Notes: a model not told the origin generated them from the sequence alone. A stretch of 64,000 nt of DNA from Eubacterium sp. (GCA_024698585.1 JAILRB010000031.1:1-64000), one strand, 5' to 3'. Positions 28,923-38,681 are shown, counted from the stretch's first letter. Translations and numbers: made by a program.

Positions 28923-28998
28923 TATACTTGGAGAGAATCACAGCCATTTCCATAATATTATCGCAGGGTGAAAAAGGGCCAATCTCTCTGCCTCCTTT

Positions 28999-30867
28999 CT
29001 AATAAGAATTCTTATAACTACACTCATACCGATATCCCTGATGTTCTTCATCCATAAGTGCCAGGGCGCTGGATGGTGCAAGAAACACCGGCTTGATTCT
29101 GTAAACCGCTTTAAAATCCACTGCTCCCAGACACTGATTCATACGAAAGGATGGCTGGTATCGAGTTTGGATATTGAGCTGTATCAAATCCATTGTCCGG
29201 TAGACCACATCCTGACTTTTTGAAGCCATGATTAATAACTGACAATATTCCAGATACGTTAATCCTTTTTCTCCGTCGCCTCGGTCGCCTCCCAGACTCC
29301 ACAAGTCGGTGTACCAGGTTTCCTCTGATTTTGCCAGGGGAACCTGATCCCCTTTCAACAATGCCCGGACATCACTGGCAGCCTCTACCAACGCCCATGC
29401 TTCTGTGAGAACCGCTGTAATAAGCGGTTCCAGAAACGGCATTTCCAGCGCCGCTGCTGCTGCCGCAGCCACAGAATGAATTTCCGACATCTTTTCCTTG
29501 TCCGTTAGCAAATATGCTCCGTTTGCAATATTTCGAAACGCCAAAAGCCGTTCAATGGTTCCAAGGAGATTCTTTTTATCGCTGCAATCTCCCTGAATCA
29601 AATATTCTATTTCATACTTCAAACAGGTATCCTGTTTTTCCTCTATATAATTTCCAAAATGAATTCCCGCATAAACAGCCAGCAATGCTTTGTTTTCCAA
29701 CTTCTTTAATAGGCCTGTTTTTGCTTTATCCTGATTGTTCGATGGCAGTCCGGAATCAGAAACTGTATTTTTTGAAACTTTCGATACATCATCCACAACA
29801 AGAGACAGTACCCCATTCTGCATCAGCGACTTAGCCTTTTGAAACAGAGATGTATTTTCATCCTCTTTCCCCGTTCTAGTGGTTATCGAATCTCGTCCCC
29901 TTACAATATCGCCCATACATCCTACCGCCTTTGCCAAAGGCTGTACGGTTTGCTGATTAACCTCTGAAATATTGGAAACTGAAAGCCCCTCTAACTCATC
30001 AACCTTGCCCTTTACGTTTTTCACAATATTCAGATTTCGATCAACAAAATCTTCACCCGTTGATACTGCATTGGTCTCTTTCAGAAAGTCCTCTCTCTTT
30101 TTTACATACTTCTTCATTGAGAATAATAAATCGGAAATACGTTCTTTCTTTTTATTGATTTCTTCTTCCACGGCGTGAAAATTTTCCAGGAAGTAGTCCT
30201 GTGTGACTTTATTGACCCCTTTTTCAGAATCTACTGCTTCCCGAATCCTCCCAAAGGATTTTTCCGCCTTTTCATATTCAGTTTTTATTTTTGAAACATC
30301 TCTCAGATCCTTTAGTTCGCCTTCAATTTCATCCGCCAAATCCATAAGTTCTTTACTTTTTTCTTCAACTACATCTATGGAAGCACTTGTATCATATTCT
30401 AAAGTGTTCCTTTCTTCTTTATTTGACTCCTGAATCAGCTTCTGTGCAGCTTCTAAAAATCCGCCATATTTCATGTACTGAACAATCTGATGAACAAATG
30501 CTTCTCCACCTTTGTCTGTGACATAACGCTTATTGTCAGCAATTACTTCTGTCAATTCCGTCCCTAAAAAATTCGTTCCTGACCCTTTTAAATCTGCCAA
30601 ATTTATATTAGCCTGTATGTTCTCTTTTATCTGATCTTCCATCGGATAATTTTCCCATACAAGTAATATGCCATAGTCCTCATAAACCTGTTTCGCATAG
30701 CCTGCTAAAACAGATTCTCCTGCCATTCCGGTAAAGGTATTACATTCTGCCTGAACCACGCCAACTCTTGCAGACTCTGAAGCAATACTTACTACCAGCA
30801 ATACGCTTACCAGAACAATGCACAAAAAAATAGTGATGCTCCCTTTTTTTTGCATGTTAAATTCCAC
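28999..30867 (-). CDS. DUF5702-like TadG-type pilus assembly protein
   Basis: 'KKGSITIFLCIVLVSVLLVVSIASESARV' N-terminus, long coiled region, Tad locus position. Confidence 0.75.
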   Translation of the reverse strand: MEFNMQKKGSITIFLCIVLVSVLLVVSIASESARVGVVQAECNTFTGMAGESVLAGYAKQVYEDYGILLVWENYPMEDQIKENIQANINLADLKGSGTNFLGTELTEVIADNKRYVTDKGGEAFVHQIVQYMKYGGFLEAAQKLIQESNKEERNTLEYDTSASIDVVEEKSKELMDLADEIEGELKDLRDVSKIKTEYEKAEKSFGRIREAVDSEKGVNKVTQDYFLENFHAVEEEINKKKERISDLLFSMKKYVKKREDFLKETNAVSTGEDFVDRNLNIVKNVKGKVDELEGLSVSNISEVNQQTVQPLAKAVGCMGDIVRGRDSITTRTGKEDENTSLFQKAKSLMQNGVLSLVVDDVSKVSKNTVSDSGLPSNNQDKAKTGLLKKLENKALLAVYAGIHFGNYIEEKQDTCLKYEIEYLIQGDCSDKKNLLGTIERLLAFRNIANGAYLLTDKEKMSEIHSVAAAAAAALEMPFLEPLITAVLTEAWALVEAASDVRALLKGDQVPLAKSEETWYTDLWSLGGDRGDGEKGLTYLEYCQLLIMASKSQDVVYRTMDLIQLNIQTRYQPSFRMNQCLGAVDFKAVYRIKPVFLAPSSALALMDEEHQGYRYECSYKNSY

Positions 30868-31027
30868 TCACTTGCTGTCTTAAATGACTAAACAATCCAT
30901 TGGCAATAGTCGTAATCTGCGTCTTAAACAGCAGGGCAAGCCCTACTAAAACCACAATGATAATGACTACTTCGATAACTCCCATTCCCTCTTCGTTCCT
31001 GATTAATTCTTTCCATCGATATTTCAT
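30857..31027 (-). CDS. Flp-like type IVb pilin (56 aa), not in the ORF track
   Basis: Hand translation: MKYRWKELIRNEEGMGVIEVVIIIVVLVGLALLFKTQITTIANGLFSHLRQQVSGI*; EGMG-VIE pilin-type motif. Confidence 0.85.
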   Translation of the reverse strand: MKYRWKELIRNEEGMGVIEVVIIIVVLVGLALLFKTQITTIANGLFSHLRQQVSGI

Positions 31028-31043
31028 TTTCCATCCTCCATTT

Positions 31044-32516
31044 CTAATTGATATTCATTGATAAAAACGATGGCACTACAACAATCACCATGGTTATAAT
31101 CAACATAATTACCATAGGTCCTAACAGCTTCGTGGAGATTTCACTCCCCGACCGCAGCGCCCGGTTTTTCTTCTCCGTCAAGGCACTTCTTTGTTCGGTC
31201 TGCAAGGCAGATAAAAGCTCTTTCGTACCACGTCGCTGATTCTGCTCGATAATTCCTGCTAATTTCATATAATTCTGGATTCCACATCGCTCGCCGTATT
31301 CCTGCATGGCCTGTGTTTCCGATACCCCACTCTTTATTTTCGTCCCCACAAGTTCCAATTCCTCATATGCGTATCGGAAATACCCCTTTCGATAACGCTT
31401 TTCCTCCTGATAATCCCGCAGTATTTTTTCAATGGTGGAATGAAAAGACAGTCCCGCACGATAATACAGAATTAACTGTCCCACCAGTTCCGGATAATCT
31501 GCCTCCATCTGACAATTCCGTTCCTTCCTTTGCTCCTTCAGTTCCTGGTCCTTTAAAAAGAACACTGCGATTGCCAGAATAAGACCTACCGGAAGAATCC
31601 ACTTTCCTATTGGATTAGTGCTGGGAAAAAACTGAACCATCTCTCCATCCATTTCCTTCGGCAAGGGAATCTTTTTTGCGGACGGATTCGATTCATCCAT
31701 TAATTCCTGCAGCTGATATTCCAGACTATCCATTCCTTCCTTCGGAAAAACCATGGTGGATATTTTTTTGGAAACGGAAACGTCCTCTAACGTCATGGTC
31801 GCTGTAAACTCCACGGGACAACCTTCTTTCGGAATCTCTTTCGACAGTTTCCCTTCATAACTCACTATGGAATCATCACTGATTTCCCAGGTAACCAAAA
31901 TGTGTTCTTCTCCCAAAACGGAAATAAGGTTTACATTTTTCCGGATTTCCTTGATGGTTTTATTTTCACCCAGAAATTCCTTTTCCAATTCTTTTTGATT
32001 CCGCACCAGAATTTCCTTTAATTCTTCTTCTGACGGAACCCGTTCTTCTACTTTAATCTGTATTGATTCTGCTTCTTTTCCTTCCTTTTTTACCAACAGC
32101 TCATAGGTTTCTTCCATTCCTTCCTCACGGGATATTTCTTTCATCTGCCTTTTCGCATCCTTTTGCTCAGATACGGATACTCCCAGTCCAATAACTAACG
32201 CCAGAAGGAATATGAAAATGCTGGTAGCAATTTTTTCTGTAAAATACAGATAGCGTTCCTTCTGAATTTCCTCCTTTACATGAATTTCCTGAATCATCCG
32301 GTTCACGGAGGAATTCTCCTGCTGCTTCTTTTTTGGAATCCGGTCCAGAAGAAACATCGCCATCCCATAAAACATCCAAAGCTGATGTTTCTTACGATCC
32401 AGTTTTCTTCGTTGTCTTTTTTTGTAAGGAAGTGTCAGCATAAAAAAAGTAAGGAATCCCATTAACACAATGCCGTAACCAATCATTTCACACCTCCACC
32501 CGAACAATTTTCTCAC
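31044..32516 (-). CDS. TadC-like type II/IV secretion F-domain protein with large extracytoplasmic insertion
   Basis: C-terminal T2SSF-like 'YPELVGQLILYYRAGLSFHSTIEKI...'; about 200-aa Glu/Lys-rich segment between two TM segments. Confidence 0.75.
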   Translation of the reverse strand: MRKLFGWRCEMIGYGIVLMGFLTFFMLTLPYKKRQRRKLDRKKHQLWMFYGMAMFLLDRIPKKKQQENSSVNRMIQEIHVKEEIQKERYLYFTEKIATSIFIFLLALVIGLGVSVSEQKDAKRQMKEISREEGMEETYELLVKKEGKEAESIQIKVEERVPSEEELKEILVRNQKELEKEFLGENKTIKEIRKNVNLISVLGEEHILVTWEISDDSIVSYEGKLSKEIPKEGCPVEFTATMTLEDVSVSKKISTMVFPKEGMDSLEYQLQELMDESNPSAKKIPLPKEMDGEMVQFFPSTNPIGKWILPVGLILAIAVFFLKDQELKEQRKERNCQMEADYPELVGQLILYYRAGLSFHSTIEKILRDYQEEKRYRKGYFRYAYEELELVGTKIKSGVSETQAMQEYGERCGIQNYMKLAGIIEQNQRRGTKELLSALQTEQRSALTEKKNRALRSGSEISTKLLGPMVIMLIITMVIVVVPSFLSMNIN

Positions 32517-33216
32517 CCCATAAGTAAGCTACACAGTACCCGATAATACATCCGGTCATAATCAGTCTTCCGGCAAGGGTCTCATACATCACATCCAGAA
32601 AGCCTTCCGACGCAGTGGATACATAAAACATCATGAAAATCGGAATCACCATCATAATGCGATGCTCCATTCTTTTTCCGTGAATTTCCACATTGATTTC
32701 CTCTTTTACCGCTGTCCTTAACACAATGTTGTCCGTGACACTTTTTATAACTTGTCCCATATTTCCACCGGTTCTCTTTGCCACGGAAAAAACATGGTAA
32801 AACAATCGCGCCTCTTTTAGCTCCGTTCGCTGCGCAAAATCTTTCAGCACCTGCTCCATGGGCACGTTCAGCTTAATCCGTGAAAGCATCAATCGCATTT
32901 CCACACAGATAGCACTGCTGTTTCCATACAGCTTTCGAAGATCCTGATAGCTTTCCTTGAAAGCATTCTCCACGGAATACCCTGTCTTTAATGCATCGGA
33001 CATGGAAATCAACATATCCTGAAACATTACTTCCATCTTTTGTTTTTTCTTTTCTAATAATTGTTCTTTTCTTTGTTTATATAAGGGAATTATCATAGGT
33101 AACAGTATTACTCCGGCAAGAAATGTCCCATAGAACATCTTTGCAAGAAACATGATAAGAAGAAGTAATACCAGTATTTGAATACATTTTTCTTTCGTAG
33201 ATAGTCTGTTCACCAT
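32488..33216 (-). CDS. TadB-like secretion F-domain membrane protein
   Basis: 'FQDMLISMSDALKTGYSVENAFKESYQDL', 'SVAKRTGGNMGQVIKSVTDNI'. Confidence 0.88.
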   Translation of the reverse strand: MVNRLSTKEKCIQILVLLLLIMFLAKMFYGTFLAGVILLPMIIPLYKQRKEQLLEKKKQKMEVMFQDMLISMSDALKTGYSVENAFKESYQDLRKLYGNSSAICVEMRLMLSRIKLNVPMEQVLKDFAQRTELKEARLFYHVFSVAKRTGGNMGQVIKSVTDNIVLRTAVKEEINVEIHGKRMEHRIMMVIPIFMMFYVSTASEGFLDVMYETLAGRLIMTGCIIGYCVAYLWGEKIVRVEV

Positions 33217-33219
33217 GAA

Positions 33220-34434
33220 TCAGATTTTTACTCCATGGCTGATTAGTTTTTCTTTATGAATTAGTTCATGTTTCTTTTTTAGTTTTCCAATTACTCTGTT
33301 TTGTTTTTCATCTTGCTCCTCATATGAGAATAGGGGGCTTAACCGCACCTCATTGTTTTCCATCCCAACCACTTCATCAATCTCCAGCACCTTTCTGCTT
33401 TTATCCCGCACTCTTCCTAAATGGACAATCAGGTCAATGGCAGAAGCAATCTGTGCTCTTACCGCCGGCAACGGCATTTCAATCCCGGTCAAAACCATGG
33501 TTTCCAGTCTGGAAAGCATATCTTTCGGAGAATTGGCATGACCGGTACTCATGGAACCGTCATGTCCGGTATTCATCGCCTGTAGCATATCCAGCGTCTC
33601 CGCCCCACGAACTTCCCCTACAATAATCCGGTCCGGACGCATTCTAAGAGAAGTCTTAATAAGGTCTCGAATAGTGATTTCATTTTCTCCTTCGATATTT
33701 TCCTGTCGGGTCTCCATCCGAATAATATTCGTAATGCTTCTAAGCTGCAATTCTGCAGAGTCCTCAATGGTAATAATCCGTTCCTCTGGCGGAATAAAGT
33801 TGGACAATACATTTAGAAATGTGGTTTTCCCTGAACCGGTCCCGCCACTAACGAAAATGTTATATCCCGCCACTACCATTTTCTGAAGAAAATCTGCTGC
33901 TTCCGCAGAGATACTTTCCCAGGCAATCAAGTCTCGGACTCCAATATTTCGTTCCGGAAATTTACGAATGGTTACCGCCGCTCCATCCAAGGCAACCGGT
34001 GGTAAAACAATGTTCACTCTGGAGCCATCTTCTAATCTGGCATCTGCAATCGGATGACTCTCATTCACACGCCGATTGTTTTTCCCAACAATTTTCTGAA
34101 TCATGTTATTCAGACCATCTGCAGAATACATGGCACCTTCTAACAGTTGAATCCCTCCATTCTTCTCAACAAAGATGCGGTTCGGTCCGTTAATCATGAT
34201 TTCTGTAATCTCTGAATCTGCCAGCAGTTCGTCCAGAACTCCCAGCCCTCGAATCTGATCAAATATTTTCTTATGATACTCACAGCGTTTCGCAACACTG
34301 ATGTGCTGTCCCTGCCGATAATCCATCAATACCTGATCAATGATTTCATGTAATGTCCGGTCATCCACATCCTCAGACATATCAATGCTCTGAATTACCT
34401 GATTTCGCATTTCTTCAATTGACAACCCACTCAT
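33220..34434 (-). CDS. TadA/CpaF secretion ATPase
   Basis: 'NIFVSGGTGSGKTTFLNVLSNFIPPEERIITIEDSAELQL', 'RPDRIIVGEVRGAETLDMLQAMNTGHDGSMSTGHANS'. Confidence 0.95.
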   Translation of the reverse strand: MSGLSIEEMRNQVIQSIDMSEDVDDRTLHEIIDQVLMDYRQGQHISVAKRCEYHKKIFDQIRGLGVLDELLADSEITEIMINGPNRIFVEKNGGIQLLEGAMYSADGLNNMIQKIVGKNNRRVNESHPIADARLEDGSRVNIVLPPVALDGAAVTIRKFPERNIGVRDLIAWESISAEAADFLQKMVVAGYNIFVSGGTGSGKTTFLNVLSNFIPPEERIITIEDSAELQLRSITNIIRMETRQENIEGENEITIRDLIKTSLRMRPDRIIVGEVRGAETLDMLQAMNTGHDGSMSTGHANSPKDMLSRLETMVLTGIEMPLPAVRAQIASAIDLIVHLGRVRDKSRKVLEIDEVVGMENNEVRLSPLFSYEEQDEKQNRVIGKLKKKHELIHKEKLISHGVKI

Positions 34435-35447
34435 GCTGCATCTCCCCCTCCTTTTAACATCTGCCGAATCATATCTCCCAACGTCCCCCAAAGCTGTTCT
34501 TCCAGGTAAGCTGTTCCTGTCTTCCCTGAGTACAGATCCGGCATTGGAACTTTTTCGATTCGCCGTGCCAATGCCTCCTTGTCATTTTTTCGAAGAAAGG
34601 TCTCGAAGGCCTGAATCTTCATGGCTGACATGCCACTATTAGCCACAGGCATATAAATACGGTCACAGTGTTCTAACAGATTAAGCGGATCCTCCAGCAT
34701 ATTGCTAAGATCTAAAATCACCCGATCATAAATCCCGAAGGAAATGATTTGTTCCACAAAGGCAATCCATTCTTTCCCCTTCATCTGTCTCAAATCTTCC
34801 GAGAAGGTCAGGGGTGGAATATAATCCAATCCGTTATAGTTTTCCACCACCGCCTTTAATTTGATATGAAGGCTTTCCGGATACTGCTTATAGTAATAGA
34901 GTAAGTCCGATAAATCTGACGGAAACTTCTTTTCCATGAATTCTTCAAATGCGGAAAACTCCTCCAGATTAATGTACAGTGTCGTATGCTCCGTGGAAAG
35001 AATCTGCCCCAGGGTTAATGCAAACGTGGTTTTTCCTACCCTGCCTACCGGTGAATAAACCCCTATCACTTCTGTCCTGCCTAAATTTACTGGAACACTT
35101 CCACTTTTCTGATAGACATCCACATAATAATCCAGAACCTCCCGTATGATATTTTCTGAAGACTGAAATTTGTAAATGGATGAAAAACCAATATATTCCG
35201 AAAAAATGTCTCCCGGCGAAAGCAGAATGATTTTTCCAATATCCTTTTCCGTAAAACATTCTTCCATGGCATTACTGGAAATCAGCAGTAAATCAATGTA
35301 ATTTTCCTCCATATAGTGAAGTAGTGCTTCTTTTTCTGTGAATGCAATCGTTCGAAAGGGCATCCCTTCCTTATCGCAAATATATTTCATTAAGCTATTG
35401 GCATAAGACTCATCCAAATCATAAATCGCTAAAACTCCTGAATTCAT
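34431..35447 (-). CDS. TadZ/CpaE-like MinD-family protein
   Basis: Receiver-like N-terminus, deviant Walker A 'YSPVGRVGKTTFALTLGQ', first gene of the Tad locus. Confidence 0.82.
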   Translation of the reverse strand: MNSGVLAIYDLDESYANSLMKYICDKEGMPFRTIAFTEKEALLHYMEENYIDLLLISSNAMEECFTEKDIGKIILLSPGDIFSEYIGFSSIYKFQSSENIIREVLDYYVDVYQKSGSVPVNLGRTEVIGVYSPVGRVGKTTFALTLGQILSTEHTTLYINLEEFSAFEEFMEKKFPSDLSDLLYYYKQYPESLHIKLKAVVENYNGLDYIPPLTFSEDLRQMKGKEWIAFVEQIISFGIYDRVILDLSNMLEDPLNLLEHCDRIYMPVANSGMSAMKIQAFETFLRKNDKEALARRIEKVPMPDLYSGKTGTAYLEEQLWGTLGDMIRQMLKGGGDAA

Positions 35448-35627
35448 ACATCCCCCTTTCTTCGCATCAAGTTGTTTTTGAATATACACATATTATATAT
35501 GACTCCTTTCAAAATGTCTATACCCTTTTTGTGATTTTTTAAAAATATTTTGTAACAATGCCCTTTGACTTCTCATAGAAACTATTATAAAATCGACGTA
35601 GAGACAGTTTCGATAGGAGAAAAACTT

Positions 35628-36485
35628 ATGATGGTAAAGTGTGAATACTGTGGTAGCATGATTGACGATCAGCAGACCGTTTGTCCTCACTGCGGTGCAA
35701 CCAATTTAAATATCAAACGAACTGTGGATCATACCCCACAGACCATTGCTGAACTGAAACAGTGGTACCAGGACAGACATCTGCCCCCTTATGAAACCAC
35801 CCGTTTCTTTATTGGAATTGACTATCAGTTCCCTCGTGCATTTGGAATATATCAGGACGGAAATGAATTTGTTGTTTATAAGAATAAGGCAGATGGAAGC
35901 CGTGCCATTAGATATCGCGGTACAGACGAGGCTTATGCTGTCAACGAGTTGCTTTTAAAACTGAAAAGCGAAATCCTGAATCAGAAAGCCCGAAACAGTT
36001 CTACAAGGTTTTCCAGACCCTCAGAAAAAGCAGTTCGTACTAACATCATCGCTTCTTACGTCGTGCGTGCAGTGATGGTTTTAATTATGTTAGGCTATAT
36101 GTTTTCCTCTTTTTTTGGAATATTTGATGCGAAGCCTACTTACTACCGGTATATGGACCATGTTTATTGTGAGTACAAAGATAATTTCTATGAATATAAT
36201 ACGGAATCGAAGGACTACCAATCCGTCAGCGCAGACCTTGTCCCGGATGATTTAAAAGAACGAGGGGATGATTTTGAATTTGACAGTCTCGATGCTAATT
36301 GGAATGCGAATTATTCCTTTATGGATTCCGATTATTATGAGAAGAGTGTTCAACCCTATGAACGTTCCAACAGTGACAGTTCCAGCCATAGCGATAGTTA
36401 TGACTCTGATTCTGATTCCGATTATGATTGGGATTCCGGTAGTAGCTGGGATTCCGGCGGTTCAGACTGGAGTTCTGATTGGTAA
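35628..36485 (+). CDS. Zinc-ribbon membrane protein with Ser/Asp-rich C-terminus
   Basis: 'KCEYCGSMIDDQQTVCPHCGA'; TM 'VVRAVMVLIMLGYMFSSFF'; SDSDSDYDWDSGSS tail; start after AGGAG. Confidence 0.65.
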   Translation: MMVKCEYCGSMIDDQQTVCPHCGATNLNIKRTVDHTPQTIAELKQWYQDRHLPPYETTRFFIGIDYQFPRAFGIYQDGNEFVVYKNKADGSRAIRYRGTDEAYAVNELLLKLKSEILNQKARNSSTRFSRPSEKAVRTNIIASYVVRAVMVLIMLGYMFSSFFGIFDAKPTYYRYMDHVYCEYKDNFYEYNTESKDYQSVSADLVPDDLKERGDDFEFDSLDANWNANYSFMDSDYYEKSVQPYERSNSDSSSHSDSYDSDSDSDYDWDSGSSWDSGGSDWSSDW

Positions 36486-36580
36486 TCATCGAAACCGCTA
36501 CGCTTGTTTCGAGATTGTGTCACGGTCGTCAAATGCATGAAAGCAAGCTTTCTGCATCTTCCTCGTCGTGTATACAAAAA
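36484..36580. repeat. Dispersed 97-bp repeat, copy 2
   Basis: Differs from 21061-21157 by one base (GCATCTTCC vs GCATTTTCC). Confidence 0.95.
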
Positions 36581-36581
36581 C

Positions 36582-36612
36582 AAGGAGTTGCCCTAAGTGG
36601 CAGCTCCTTTTC
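36582..36612 (+). terminator. Terminator directly after repeat copy 2
   Basis: AAGGAGTTGCC-CTAAGT-GGCAGCTCCTTTT. Confidence 0.75.
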
Positions 36613-36638
36613 TAATGTTCTTCCTTAAAATAATTATC

Positions 36639-36667
36639 TTGACACCTTGATTTTCGCCTCGTATAAT
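36639..36667 (+). promoter_or_regulatory. Consensus sigma-70-type promoter for the hemolysin III gene
   Basis: TTGACA-17 bp-TATAAT. Confidence 0.85.
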
Positions 36668-36720
36668 TATATGTAGTTTTTAATACTACGTGTTGCGTTT
36701 TGTCGCATTTTGGAGGTTAT

Positions 36721-37395
36721 ATGAAAAAAAGAATTAAGCTAGCAGATAGAGTTCTTCCGGACTATACGAAGGGAGAAGAAATTTTCAATATGGTTTCCCA
36801 CATTGTGGGTGGGGCCCTGGGCATTGCGGCTTTGGTCCTATGCATTATTGTTGCGGCCAGCCATCATAGTGCCATTAGTGTAATTTCTGCCATCATTTAC
36901 GGAGTCACCTTGATTTCACTATACACCATGTCCAGTATTTATCATGGATTACGTCCGGGTATGGCGAAAAAAGTCTTTCAGGTATTGGATCATTGCACGA
37001 TTTACTTTTTAATCGCCGGAAGTTACACACCATTTCTTTTGGTTGCTCTGCTTCCGAAGTATCCGGTCATTTCCTGGTTTATGTTTGGTGTTGTTTGGGG
37101 GTGTGCAATCGTTGCCTGTACCCTCACTGCCATTGATTTAGAAAAATATGCCGTCTTCTCTATGATTTGTTACCTAACTATGGGATGGATTATCATCATT
37201 TTCGTAAGACAGGTTTATGATGTGATTGGTGCCGGTGGAATCACCTTCCTGGTTACCGGAGGCGTCAGTTATACTGTTGGTTCCATCTTTTACGGTCTTG
37301 GAAACACAAAAAAATGGATGCATTCCATTTTCCATCTGTTTATTCTGGCTGGAAGCATCCTTCATTTCTTTGCTATTATTTTTTACGCTTTATAA
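36721..37395 (+). CDS. Hemolysin III / PAQR-family membrane protein
   Basis: 'GEEIFNMVSHIVGGALGIAALVL', 'SSIYHGL', 'VLDHCTIYFLIAGSYTPF'. Confidence 0.93.
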   Translation: MKKRIKLADRVLPDYTKGEEIFNMVSHIVGGALGIAALVLCIIVAASHHSAISVISAIIYGVTLISLYTMSSIYHGLRPGMAKKVFQVLDHCTIYFLIAGSYTPFLLVALLPKYPVISWFMFGVVWGCAIVACTLTAIDLEKYAVFSMICYLTMGWIIIIFVRQVYDVIGAGGITFLVTGGVSYTVGSIFYGLGNTKKWMHSIFHLFILAGSILHFFAIIFYAL

Positions 37396-37397
37396 AG

Positions 37398-37796
37398 TTA
37401 CCATGGCGGCAGATAAGGTCTCCTTCCCGGTCTCCTTTTCTGTCGCCTTCTGTACATTTCATTTAATAAAAGAACTGTAATTATATCCATTAACCATTGA
37501 TTATCCGGATATTTCATACAGTTCTTTTTACATGTTTTCTCTTGTTTTTTTACTTCTTCAAAAATCTGATTTACAATCCTTCTCATACTTAATCGATCCG
37601 GATATTCATCAAACATCATGCTTCCTGCAAACTCCTGCCGGTCACACTCTTTTTCAACCTGCTCCTGAATTTTAGAAAATGCCTTCGGATACATTTCTTT
37701 CGCATACTCTAAATCCCGGTCTTCTGCCGGCGTCAGGTGCATTCCCACCAATGGATTCCTTTGCCAATAAAAGGGTTCACGACGATAGTCCATCAT
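37398..37796 (-). CDS. Conserved hypothetical protein
   Basis: ORF with tyrosine/arginine-rich ends; no recognised domain. Confidence 0.6.
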   Translation of the reverse strand: MMDYRREPFYWQRNPLVGMHLTPAEDRDLEYAKEMYPKAFSKIQEQVEKECDRQEFAGSMMFDEYPDRLSMRRIVNQIFEEVKKQEKTCKKNCMKYPDNQWLMDIITVLLLNEMYRRRQKRRPGRRPYLPPW

Positions 37797-37852
37797 ATAC
37801 TCCCGATTGTGTTCATATTATCATATTCACTTTGGCTTCCATTGTCACTCAT

Positions 37853-38107
37853 CTATGCTTTCTTTGGCTGTTTCTTTGCCTGTTCCAGTTTCGCTTTTTC
37901 TTCTTCCTTCAGACGTTTATCTTCTTCAATGATTTTCTTCATCATCTCATCGAAATCATCATCATCGTCTGTTTCCTCCTGGGTTTTCCGTTCCCAGGTT
38001 GCCTGTTTCTTCTTTGCTTCCCTGATGTATAAAAGGTAGAACAAAAGCGCTACCAATGCATCAAACCCTAAAAAAGCAAATATAACAAACTTCATTAAAT
38101 CTGACAT
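37853..38107 (-). CDS. Small membrane-anchored protein with charged coiled-coil tail
   Basis: N-terminal TM, then KKQATWERKTQEETDDDDDFDEMMKKIIEEDKRLKEEEKAKLEQAKK. Confidence 0.6.
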   Translation of the reverse strand: MSDLMKFVIFAFLGFDALVALLFYLLYIREAKKKQATWERKTQEETDDDDDFDEMMKKIIEEDKRLKEEEKAKLEQAKKQPKKA

Positions 38108-38120
38108 ACTCTTTTCTCCT

Positions 38121-38612
38121 TTACAGTTTTATCTTTATTTCCTTATCCGACTGTTCATACGGAATATAATCCACACCGGCTGCACGCATCATTCTCTTGG
38201 ATGCCTTTACCGCCGGAGTATCTGAATATTTGTCATCTCCGTATATTACCTGTTTAATTCCACACTGAATGATTGCCTTGGCACATTCGTTACAAGGAAA
38301 CAGCGTCACATACATTTTCGCACCTTCGAGACTTCCGCCCCTGTAATTCAATATGGCATTTAATTCACTGTGCGTCGTATAAAAATACTTATTATCATAA
38401 GGATCATCACTTTCCCGATTCCACGGAAATTCATCATCATTACATCCGATCGGCATTCCATTGTATCCCATGGACAAAATTTTATTGTTTGGGCTTACAA
38501 TACACGCACCCACCTGTGTATTCGGATCCTTAGAACGCAATGCAGAAAGAGAAGCCACTCCCATAAAATATTCATCCCAGGAAATATAATCTTTTCTCTT
38601 TTCGCTCATCAT
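38121..38612 (-). CDS. comEB: dCMP deaminase (ComEB-like)
   Basis: 'TTHSELNAILNY' and 'LFPCNECAKAIIQCGIKQVIY' zinc motifs. Confidence 0.92.
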   Translation of the reverse strand: MMSEKRKDYISWDEYFMGVASLSALRSKDPNTQVGACIVSPNNKILSMGYNGMPIGCNDDEFPWNRESDDPYDNKYFYTTHSELNAILNYRGGSLEGAKMYVTLFPCNECAKAIIQCGIKQVIYGDDKYSDTPAVKASKRMMRAAGVDYIPYEQSDKEIKIKL

Positions 38613-38681
38613 GGTTCCTCCCTTGCTTTCCAGTCGTGCAAGCACGAAGGCGCATCTTCTGTTTCATTTTCCAGTCACTTA

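Noticed and set aside
33551-33886. Plus-strand ORFs across the TadA ATPase
   Set aside because: Antisense to a highly conserved ATPase; not independent coding sequence.
21061-36580. Genomic island bounded by 97-bp direct repeats beside tRNA genes
   Set aside because: No integrase, recombinase or phage gene between the repeats. The interval holds CvpA-like, Sir2 and Tad genes, and copy 2 is not at a tRNA. Kept only as a dispersed repeat.
38640-38660. CGTGC-AA-GCACG hairpin resembling part of the rpsR-downstream array (CCTTCGTG...CACGACT)
   Set aside because: Shared segment too short to establish relatedness by eye; could be chance.
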